Below, piece after piece: positions 1 through 6,443 of a DNA stretch of 7,410 nt. The stretch is from an uncultured Archangium sp. (GTDB taxonomy: Bacteria > Myxococcota > Myxococcia > Myxococcales > Myxococcaceae). The notes under the pieces were generated by a model, which worked only from the letters and a program-made list of their open reading frames with translations, made no database searches and was not told the origin of the DNA. How positions within the stretch are numbered: the stretch's first letter is position 1; each line of letters starts with the position of its first letter. Made by a program: the position numbers and the translations under genes. The stretch spans positions 1 through 7,410 of the forward strand of contig CAMLFP010000282.1 in the NCBI GenBank assembly GCA_946479335.1, in the 5' to 3' direction.

Positions 1-1
1 C

Positions 2-1006
2 GCGGGCTCGGCGGCGCGCGGCTCCAGCACCGCCACTGAGATCGTCGGCCAGATGGTGCCGATGGGTCTCACGAAGGTGCCGGTGCCGTCCATCGCGTAC
101 AACGTCGAGAGCTACAACGACCGCTACGGCGGCTACGCCAACGCGCTGCGCGTCTCGAGCCAGAACGACCTGCTGCTGACGCTGGGCCAGAGCACCACGC
201 AGTTCGACTCCGAAATCGAGAAGGAGCTGGTCGACATGCAGGGCCGGCCCGTCTCGTGCGAGGCCGACCTCTACAACAGCCGCGGGCTGGTCTCGCAGTA
301 CCGCGAGGCGCTCGCGCAGAAGCAGACGGTGCTGACCGCGCAGGTCGACAAGTACTTCCGCTTCGCCAACCGCAGCCCCGATGACGGCCTCAACACGTAC
401 CGCGCGCAGATCCGCGCCGCGTACGGGCTGGGCGACGGCAGCAACACCACCACCTCCGCCGCGCGCGCCGCCACCGCCGCCACCGCCATCAAGAAGGGCA
501 TCAGCCAGTGCGTCTCGCTGACGCTGAACACCGGCCCGCTCGACACGCACTTCAACCGGCAGAACGACAACGCCTCCTCGCAGAAGACCGCGTGGGACGC
601 GCTCGCCGCGCTGGTGAGCGACCTCAAGAACTCCGACTTCGACCCCAACGACCCCAGCAAGGGCAAGTGGATGGACCCCGACCCCAGCAAGGGCCACGTC
701 ACCATCGTGTGCTTCTCGGAGTTCTCGCGCACGCCGCTCACCAACGCGGCCGGCGGGCGCGACCACCACATCACCAACAGCTGCATGCTGCTGGGGCGCG
801 GCGTTCGCCACAACACGGTGTTCGGCAAGAGCGGCGACGTCGGTCTCTCGGCGGGCTTCGTCGACTTCAACACCGGCCTCCCGCGCCCCGATGGGCTGGT
901 CATCACCCCGGAGCACGTCATCGCCTCCATCCTCGACGCGGCGAACCTCGACTACTCCATCACCCGCGAAGCGCCGCTCAAGGGCCTGCTCTCAAAGTAC
1001 GCATGA
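2..1006 (+). CDS. DUF1501 family protein, C-terminal part (5' end beyond the window)
   Basis: The frame is open from base 2, so the real start is upstream; the ATG at 53 is only an internal methionine. The visible 334 residues look like the second half of a DUF1501 protein, a family related to the alkaline phosphatase/sulfatase fold. Numbering from base 2, landmarks are the D-T-H motif (181-183), then a helix ending ALVSDLK, the strand and motif SEFSRTP (239-245), and GGRDHH (251-256) followed by a hydrophobic LLGRGV stretch. The C-terminus appears complete. Family members are usually exported (often by Tat), but the signal region is not visible here. An inserted loop between SDLK and SEFSRTP carries a duplicated DPSKG. 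The stop overlaps the next start (ATGA), indicating an operon. Enzymatic activity is not established for the family; the family call is confident, the function is not. Confidence 0.85.
   Translation, partial: AGSAARGSSTATEIVGQMVPMGLTKVPVPSIAYNVESYNDRYGGYANALRVSSQNDLLLTLGQSTTQFDSEIEKELVDMQGRPVSCEADLYNSRGLVSQYREALAQKQTVLTAQVDKYFRFANRSPDDGLNTYRAQIRAAYGLGDGSNTTTSAARAATAATAIKKGISQCVSLTLNTGPLDTHFNRQNDNASSQKTAWDALAALVSDLKNSDFDPNDPSKGKWMDPDPSKGHVTIVCFSEFSRTPLTNAAGGRDHHITNSCMLLGRGVRHNTVFGKSGDVGLSAGFVDFNTGLPRPDGLVITPEHVIASILDAANLDYSITREAPLKGLLSKYA
649..694 (+). repeat. Short in-frame direct repeat (16 bp twice) inside the DUF1501 gene
   Basis: The 16-base unit cgaccccagcaagggc occurs at 649-664 and again, identically, at 679-694. 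The copies are 30 bp apart, exactly ten codons. Each encodes DPSKG, giving DPNDPSKG and then MDPDPSKG. It lies in a loop just before the conserved SEFSRTP strand and lengthens it relative to typical family members. It looks like a small in-frame duplication in a solvent-exposed loop. Confidence 0.8.
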
Positions 1007-2571
1007 ATCGCCTCTTGTTGCTGGGAGTGCTCGCCGCGGCCGCAGGCTGTGACGAGTCTCTGGTGCCGCAGCCGCTGCCCACCACCACCTTCACCGCCAC
1101 CACCGTCGGCACCTCGACGGAGCTCTCGGCGTTGCCTTCCTTCGCCGACGAGCGCGGCGGCGGCGTGTTCGTCGACCTCGCCGGGCGCGTCACCCGCGTG
1201 CGCCCCAACGGCAGCAAGGGCGTGCTGGAGCCGCACCCGTCTGACGAGTTGTGGCCGGGCCCCGCCTCGGGCGTGTTCGCGTTGAGCGGCACCAACTCGC
1301 TGGTCGCGACCTCGCGCGGCGTCTTCGTGGTCAATGACGGCTGGCTCGTCGCGCCCGAGTGGCAGGCGGCCATCCCTCCCGATGGGTTGCACGCGACGGC
1401 GGTGGGCAGCGATGGCTCCGCGTGGTTGGCGCACGACACGGGGCTCTTCCGCCTCGCGCGCGGCGCGCTGGGCGAGTTCAAGGTGGGCAGCGAGTCACTC
1501 ACCGGCGTGACCTCGGTGGCGGCGGCGCCCTCGCCTCAAGGCGGCGCGGGCATCTGGTTCGTGCGCGACGGGAAGCTGTTCGTCGCCACGCAGACGGGCA
1601 CCGACGACTTCTCCGTCACCGAGGCGAAGCTCGACGCGTCCATCACGAAGAATGGCTTCCTCGCGGTGGCGGGGCTGACGCCGTCGCCGACCTCGGCCGG
1701 CGAGCTCTGGGCCATCACCCCGCGCGCGCTGCTGACGTACAACGGCATCTCCTGGAAGCAGTTCACGCTGGGGGCCAACCCGCGGGCGCTCAAGTCAGCG
1801 GGGCGCTTCGCGTGGCTGCAGGCGGGCGACGCGCTGTACCGGCTCGATGGCAACCTCGGCGCGTGGCAGCGGGTGGAGGGCCTGAGCGCCTCCGCGACGC
1901 TGCTGGGCGCCGACGCCGCGGGCAGCGCCTGGGTGCGCGTGGGCGAAGACACGGTGTCGGTCGCGCCGTACCCGCCCATCCGCGTGCGGGGGATGTTCTC
2001 TGCGCAGCAGGTCTTCGACGGGCAACTGGTGTTGCAGGCCGCGCTCCCGTCGCCGCAGCGCGATGACGCGGGCGTGGTGACGAGCGGCGCGTTGACGGAG
2101 CTGCGCTGGCGCCTCGACGACCTCGAGTCGCAGGCGGTCGACCTCACCACCGGCGTCGACGGCGAGGGCCCCACCGGAGGCGAGACCTTTTTCAGCCTGG
2201 GCGGCGTGAATGACGGCCAGGTGTTGAACCCGGTGTCGTTCGCGGCGCTCGACGATGGCTGGCACACGCTCCACGTGTCGGCGACCGTCGACGGAGCGAC
2301 GCGCGAGCGCCAGCTGCACTTCCTCTTCGCGGGCGCGGCCAACGCCACCCTCTCGTGGGAGACCGACGTGAAGCCGGTGTTCGAGAAGCACTGCGCGTCG
2401 TGCCACGTGAGCGGCCCGGCGCCCACCGAGCTGAAGGACTACGCGGAGTGGAAGGCCAACGCCTCCACCATCGCCGACCGCGTGCGCACCAGCTCCATGC
2501 CGCCCGGAGGGATGGACCCGGCCAGCATCTCCACCATCGTGCGCTGGGCCAACGGAGGGACGCTGCCGTGA
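1003..2571 (+). CDS. Lipoprotein with propeller-like N-terminal half and C-terminal mono-haem cytochrome c domain
   Basis: This 522-residue protein starts at the ATG of an ATGA overlap. The open frame runs further upstream, but this start gives a clean lipoprotein signal: MNR, a hydrophobic run (4-14), lipobox A-A-G-C with lipidated Cys16, then Asp at +2. Residues about 45-320 contain loosely repeated units pairing a Gly-rich turn with a short strand (SRGVFVV, DTGLFRL, DGKLFVA, ELWAITP, GDALYRL, SAWVRVG), as in a beta-propeller; this is inferred from pattern. Residues about 325-443 look like a beta-sandwich (Ig/FN3-like) module. Residues about 450-522 are a small class I cytochrome c domain: CASCH at 464-468 binds haem covalently, and Met499 or Met504 in SSMPPGGM is the likely distal ligand. 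C16, C464 and C467 are the only cysteines. Haem attachment needs export and a Ccm-type system. No good Shine-Dalgarno precedes the ATG, so translation probably depends on coupling to the upstream gene. The redox partner is unknown. Confidence 0.87.
   Translation: MNRLLLLGVLAAAAGCDESLVPQPLPTTTFTATTVGTSTELSALPSFADERGGGVFVDLAGRVTRVRPNGSKGVLEPHPSDELWPGPASGVFALSGTNSLVATSRGVFVVNDGWLVAPEWQAAIPPDGLHATAVGSDGSAWLAHDTGLFRLARGALGEFKVGSESLTGVTSVAAAPSPQGGAGIWFVRDGKLFVATQTGTDDFSVTEAKLDASITKNGFLAVAGLTPSPTSAGELWAITPRALLTYNGISWKQFTLGANPRALKSAGRFAWLQAGDALYRLDGNLGAWQRVEGLSASATLLGADAAGSAWVRVGEDTVSVAPYPPIRVRGMFSAQQVFDGQLVLQAALPSPQRDDAGVVTSGALTELRWRLDDLESQAVDLTTGVDGEGPTGGETFFSLGGVNDGQVLNPVSFAALDDGWHTLHVSATVDGATRERQLHFLFAGAANATLSWETDVKPVFEKHCASCHVSGPAPTELKDYAEWKANASTIADRVRTSSMPPGGMDPASISTIVRWANGGTLP
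2554..2558 (+). promoter_or_regulatory. Shine-Dalgarno (GGAGG) for the FG-GAP lipoprotein gene
   Basis: GGAGG, within ggaggga, lies 9 nt upstream of the GTG at 2568, a good spacing. It falls inside the last codons of the cytochrome gene. Together with the lipoprotein signal that begins at this GTG, it fixes the start of the third gene, even though the reading frame is open far upstream. Confidence 0.75.
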
Positions 2572-5500
2572 AGCGCGCGCTGCTGGTGCTCTCGCTGTTC
2601 TCCGCCTGTGAGGGCGCCGTCGTCACGCAGCCCGAACCGCCGGCGCCGGTCGACCAATGCGCGGGGCTGCCGGCGCTGACCGCGCAGGTGGTGCCCGACA
2701 CGCTCCACGTGAACGGCGCGGCCAACGTCATCGCCAGCGGCGGCACGGGCCGCTACCGGTACCACCTCGGCTCCGCGACGCCCGCGGGGGCGCTGTCGGG
2801 CAACCGCTACGTCGCGGGCCTCACGCCGGGCAGCGACAGCATCATCGTCACCGACGACTGCGACCACTCGGCGCGCGTGGGCGTGGAGATCATCGCCAGC
2901 TTCGCGGTGCGCCCCTCGCGCGCGCGCGTGCCCCCGGGCACCTCGTTCACCTTCACCGCCGTCGGCGCGACGCCCAGCCCGCTCACCGGAACCCCCAAGG
3001 TCACGTACTCCACGCAGATGCTGGGCTCGCACGGCAGCCTCAGCGCCGACGGCGAATACGTGGCGGGCCCCGACGACGACACCGACATCATCATCGCGCG
3101 CGACGTGGCCTCCGGAGACACCATCGCCGCGGTCATCGAGGTCAGCAGCACCGCCAGCTTCCGCCCGGCGTTCGCGCGGCTGGCGCTGCCGACCGGCTCC
3201 TTCGCGCCGCTCTCGGTGTTGGACGGCACCGGCGTCGTCACCTGGAGCCTGCGCGCGGGTGACCCGGGCGCGGTGGAGCAGCGCGGCGACGCGTGGTTCT
3301 ACGTGGCCCCCGATGGCGGCGCGGGTGGGGAGACCGCGGTGCTGACCGCGTGGGACGCGGTGCTCGACGCGGGCGCGGAGCTGAAGGTGCGCGTGCTGAC
3401 CGAGCTGCTGCGCACCGACTTGACGCCGCAGGGGCACCGCACCGACCTCGGGACGCTGCTGACCGCCGACTTCGACGGCGACGGCATCGACGACGTCGCG
3501 CTCGCGGTGCCCGAGAGCGACCTCGGGCGCTCGCAAGGCGGCGCGGTGTTCATCTTCAAGGGCACGGCGAACGGGCTCCCCGACACGCCCACGTGGACCC
3601 TGCTGGGCGCGAGCGACACCGCCGCGCTGGGCACGGTGATGGCCGCGGGCGACTTGAACGGTGACGGCCGCGCCGACCTCGCGCTCTCGGCGCCGGGCGA
3701 CGACATCACCCTCAACAACTCGGGCGCGGTGTACCTCTATACCTTCGGCGCCGACGGCCCGGAGCTGCTGCAGCCGCCGCTCACCGGCCTCGGCGCGGCC
3801 AACTTCGGCACCGCGCTGGCCATCGAAGACGTCGACGGCGACGGTGACGACGACCTCATCGTCGGCTCTCCCGGCGCAGACGTCGGTGGCGGCAGCGCGC
3901 GCGGCGTCATCGACCTCTTCCGCGTCACTCCGGGGCTGCCGCTGGGCGACCTCGGCGACGTGCGGCTGTCGGGCATCGACCTGAACGTCGACGGCGGCTT
4001 CACCAAGACCAACACCTTGAACGCCGGCCGCTCGGTCGTCGCCGCCGACCTCAACGCCGATACGCTGACCGACCTCGCCTTCATCACCTCGGTGAACAAC
4101 GCGCTCCAGCCCGATGGCGGCGTGCGCACGCAGAAGGTGTACGCGGTGCAGGTGCACCTCGGTCGCGGCAGCGGCGCCTACGACGACCTCCCCGACCTCT
4201 TCGTGCACGTCGCCAACGGCCCCGACACCGGCAACGAGAACGGCCTGTGGCGCCTCGACGTCATGCCCGCCAGCGGAGACCGGCCGGCGCTCCTCGCCGC
4301 GTACAACGACAGCGTGACCTCACCCGACCTGCGCGCGGGTGACGCGGGCACCTCGGGGGGCACGCGCGCGGGCGCGGTCTACCTCTTCGACCTCACCGGC
4401 GCGCCGATGCGGCCCACCACTTCGACGACGCCGCTGCAGCTGACGCGCGCCGACACCTGGGCGCGCGTCTACGGCAACAGCGCGAACATTCGCGCGGGCC
4501 GCTTCGCGGTGGTCGACGCCGATGGCGACGCCTCGCCGGAGCTGGTGCTCGGCGCGTACGGCGCGAACGGCACCGGCACGCTGCCTGATGGCGGCTCCGT
4601 CTCGCTGCCTGGCTCCGGGCGGCTCGACTTCTATTCGCTCGCGCAGCTCTCGCGCGGCGCGGCGGTGAACCGGCCTGACTTCACACGCAGCGGGTTGAAC
4701 CGCAGCGACCGCACCGGCGCCGCGCTCACGGTGTGGAACGGCCGCCTCGCGAGTTTCAACAGCCGGGCCAGCACCACCGTCGGCGACTTCACCGGGCGCC
4801 TCGACGTCTTCACGCCCGCCGCCGGCGACCCGCGCGCCTGGGCCGTGCAATCGATGGCCGTGCCGGCCCGGGTCGGTGGCCAGCAGTTCGGCACCGCCAT
4901 CGAAGCCGGCGCGCGCGGCGGGCACGTCACCGCCCTCGTCAACGTGCCCTTCTGGAACGGCCCCAGCTCCGACAACCTCGGCGGCGACGTGCCGTCAGGC
5001 CGCGCCTGGTACTGGGACTCGACAGCGCCGGTGGCCCCGCTGCTGCTCACCGAGGGCACCGACTCGTCGGGCTACCTGAGCGACGCCGGGGTGCGCGCGT
5101 ACGGTGGCAACAACCAGGCGCGCGACGTGGCGTTGACCGACTTCGACGGTGACGGGCGCGAAGACGCGGTGGTGGCCGCGGGCCGCTTCCAGCACCCGAC
5201 GCTGCTGGCCGATGGCGGCCTCAACTCCACCGAGTACGCCGTCGCGCGCCCCGAGTGCGCCGCGCCCACCGGAGGCCGCTACGGCGCCGCGCTGGTGATG
5301 ATGGGCCAGGCCGACGGCACCTTCCGTGAAGGTTTCCGCGTGTGGGGGCCGTACGCCATCGCCGGGTGCACGCAGGCCGACGGCGGCACCGCCACCGAGT
5401 GCGTGCGCACCAGCCAGGCCACGGCGGTCATCGGCCGCTTCGACTTCAACGGAGACGGCCAGCAGGACCTCGCGATGCTGCGCGCCAACGGCTTCGAGGT

Positions 5501-6347
5501 CTTCACCGGCCGCGCGCTCGACGACGCGTCGCTCGCGAAGCCGTCGCTGGCGTGCGACCCGTACTTCAGCTTCCCCTACACGCCGTGGGCGACCTCGGCG
5601 CCCGCCTCACTGGGCGACCTCGACAACGACGGCTGCGACGAGCTGACCTTCCGCTACCTGGGCACCGCGCAGCCGGGGAACCTCGCGCGGCAGGGCATCG
5701 TCATCGTGTACGGCTTCGGCAGCAGCTGTGGCTCGAGTCAGCCGCGCTGGCTGCGCATCTCCGGCGACACGGAGGTCGGCGTCTCTCCGATGCGCCTGGG
5801 CGTGGCGATGGCGCGCGCGCGGCAGGTGCTGGCCGACGGGCGCGACGCGGTGGCGGTGACCGCCGACCTCTACGCGGTGGCCGGAGATCCGCAGCCCACG
5901 GTGCTGCTGCTCCCCGTCGCGCAGCTCAACGCGCTCAAGCCGACGAGCGGTGAGCGGCTGGTCGCGATTCAGGGCACCGCGCAGCTGACCGTCGTGCCGC
6001 TGGTTCCTCCGAAGTACACGCTGTCCTTCGGCCGCGCGATGGCGGGCGACCTCGACGTCGATGGCGATGGCCAGCGCGACCTCGTCGTCTCGGCCACCGG
6101 CGCGTCGGAGAACGGCGATGGCACCGGCGCGGTGTACGTGTTCGGCGGCGGCACGGTGACGGAGGGCAAGACCCAGCCCGCGATGGTCATCTTCCCCGAC
6201 GCGACGGAACGCGCGTCGTTCGGGCAAGACCTCTCACTCTCGCCGCCCTCCGGAGGCGCCCCCGCGGGCCTCGGCATCGGCGCGCCGTTGAGCGAGCGCT
6301 GGGGCACGGCGAACGGCAGCGCGTGGGTGTTGCCGCTCGACTTCTGA
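2568..6347 (+). CDS. Giant lipoprotein with three Ig-like modules and FG-GAP/VCBS (integrin-alpha-like) propeller repeats
   Basis: This 1259-residue protein starts at GTG, overlapping the previous stop (GTGA). The signal is MKR, a hydrophobic segment, and lipobox F-S-A-C with Cys14 followed by Glu15; F at -3 is unusual but the cleavage call is reasonable. Residues about 33-280 form three similar beta-sandwich modules, with related G-x-YVAG / D-x-III endings near 75-97, 156-179 and 236-263. From about 296 to the C-terminus, FG-GAP/VCBS repeats dominate. Calcium-loop-like motifs (D-x-D/N-x-D-G-xx-D/E) begin at residues 301, 362, 421, 494, 650, 858, 959, 1017 and 1163; those at 494 and 650 are degenerate. 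Between them are similar blades lacking the loop. Such repeats fold as integrin-type beta-propellers, bind Ca2+, and act in ligand binding or adhesion outside the cytoplasm. No catalytic motif or sorting domain is visible at the C-terminus. Apart from Cys14, 31 and 98, all cysteines cluster at 897-1054. It is probably a surface or periplasmic partner of the two upstream proteins; its ligand is unknown. Confidence 0.88.
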   Translation: MKRALLVLSLFSACEGAVVTQPEPPAPVDQCAGLPALTAQVVPDTLHVNGAANVIASGGTGRYRYHLGSATPAGALSGNRYVAGLTPGSDSIIVTDDCDHSARVGVEIIASFAVRPSRARVPPGTSFTFTAVGATPSPLTGTPKVTYSTQMLGSHGSLSADGEYVAGPDDDTDIIIARDVASGDTIAAVIEVSSTASFRPAFARLALPTGSFAPLSVLDGTGVVTWSLRAGDPGAVEQRGDAWFYVAPDGGAGGETAVLTAWDAVLDAGAELKVRVLTELLRTDLTPQGHRTDLGTLLTADFDGDGIDDVALAVPESDLGRSQGGAVFIFKGTANGLPDTPTWTLLGASDTAALGTVMAAGDLNGDGRADLALSAPGDDITLNNSGAVYLYTFGADGPELLQPPLTGLGAANFGTALAIEDVDGDGDDDLIVGSPGADVGGGSARGVIDLFRVTPGLPLGDLGDVRLSGIDLNVDGGFTKTNTLNAGRSVVAADLNADTLTDLAFITSVNNALQPDGGVRTQKVYAVQVHLGRGSGAYDDLPDLFVHVANGPDTGNENGLWRLDVMPASGDRPALLAAYNDSVTSPDLRAGDAGTSGGTRAGAVYLFDLTGAPMRPTTSTTPLQLTRADTWARVYGNSANIRAGRFAVVDADGDASPELVLGAYGANGTGTLPDGGSVSLPGSGRLDFYSLAQLSRGAAVNRPDFTRSGLNRSDRTGAALTVWNGRLASFNSRASTTVGDFTGRLDVFTPAAGDPRAWAVQSMAVPARVGGQQFGTAIEAGARGGHVTALVNVPFWNGPSSDNLGGDVPSGRAWYWDSTAPVAPLLLTEGTDSSGYLSDAGVRAYGGNNQARDVALTDFDGDGREDAVVAAGRFQHPTLLADGGLNSTEYAVARPECAAPTGGRYGAALVMMGQADGTFREGFRVWGPYAIAGCTQADGGTATECVRTSQATAVIGRFDFNGDGQQDLAMLRANGFEVFTGRALDDASLAKPSLACDPYFSFPYTPWATSAPASLGDLDNDGCDELTFRYLGTAQPGNLARQGIVIVYGFGSSCGSSQPRWLRISGDTEVGVSPMRLGVAMARARQVLADGRDAVAVTADLYAVAGDPQPTVLLLPVAQLNALKPTSGERLVAIQGTAQLTVVPLVPPKYTLSFGRAMAGDLDVDGDGQRDLVVSATGASENGDGTGAVYVFGGGTVTEGKTQPAMVIFPDATERASFGQDLSLSPPSGGAPAGLGIGAPLSERWGTANGSAWVLPLDF
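3453..6347 (+). repeat. FG-GAP/VCBS repeat array (about 14 candidate propeller blades)
   Basis: Blades with a Ca-loop-like motif begin near residues 301 (DFDGDGIDD), 362 (DLNGDGRAD), 421 (DVDGDGDDD), 494 (DLNADTLTD, degenerate), 650 (DADGDASPE, degenerate), 858 (DFDGDGREDA), 959 (DFNGDGQQD), 1017 (DLDNDGCDE) and 1163 (DVDGDGQRD). The wide gaps contain stretches with the same strand pattern but no loop, near 556-605, 711-750, 772-818, 1075-1120 and 1218-1259. Counted together this is about 14 units of roughly 60-70 residues, matching two seven-bladed propellers. The motif positions are read directly; the loop-less blades are a pattern judgement. Confidence 0.7.
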
Positions 6348-6443
6348 GTCGCGCTCGTCGCTCAGGCACCAGCACCTCGCCCGAGGGACGGACGCCACCG
6401 CGACTTCACGATGCGCGCGAGCCGTTGCGCAGAAGCCAGCTCG
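6348..6443. other. Short convergent intergenic region, no clear terminator
   Basis: These 96 bp separate the stops of two convergent genes. I see no gene, tRNA or strong hairpin followed by a T-run on either strand. A small perfect inverted repeat (cctcg-cc-cgagg, 6375-6386) and a weaker imperfect one over the upstream stop (6345-6364) could form short stems, but neither has a T-tract. Termination here may be Rho-dependent, or may use these weak GC stems. Confidence 0.6.

Noticed and set aside
508..1002. N-terminal extension of the cytochrome lipoprotein frame upstream of 1003
   Set aside because: The extension is Arg/His-rich and overlaps the conserved DUF1501 core; the lipoprotein signal begins exactly at the ATG at 1003.
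1536..2426. 296-residue open frame on the - strand, antisense to the cytochrome lipoprotein
   Set aside because: No recognisable motif, Ser/Pro/Ala-rich composition, and the + strand frame has a lipobox and a haem motif.
2355..2567. N-terminal extension of the FG-GAP frame upstream of 2568
   Set aside because: It overlaps the haem domain of the previous gene and is low complexity; the Shine-Dalgarno and signal peptide support the GTG at 2568.
2917..2928. (CG)6 alternating tract, possible Z-DNA or simple repeat
   Set aside because: It arises from Ser-Arg-Ala-Arg codons in a GC-rich gene and similar short tracts occur elsewhere in the window.
2439..4208. 589-residue open frame on the - strand
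   Set aside because: It lies antisense to well-supported lipoprotein genes. Its translation is Arg/Ala/Val/Gly/His-rich low-complexity sequence without domains, as expected from the shadow of a GC-rich gene.
6375..6386. Small perfect inverted repeat (5-bp arms) between the convergent genes as an intrinsic terminator
   Set aside because: The stem is short with a 2-nt loop, and no T-tract follows on either strand; it could occur by chance at this GC content.
6346..6405. Short - strand peptide frame reading VRPSGEVLVPE downstream of sohB, considered as an NfeD-like remnant
   Set aside because: It is too short, has no start or ribosome site, and the resemblance rests on a few residues.
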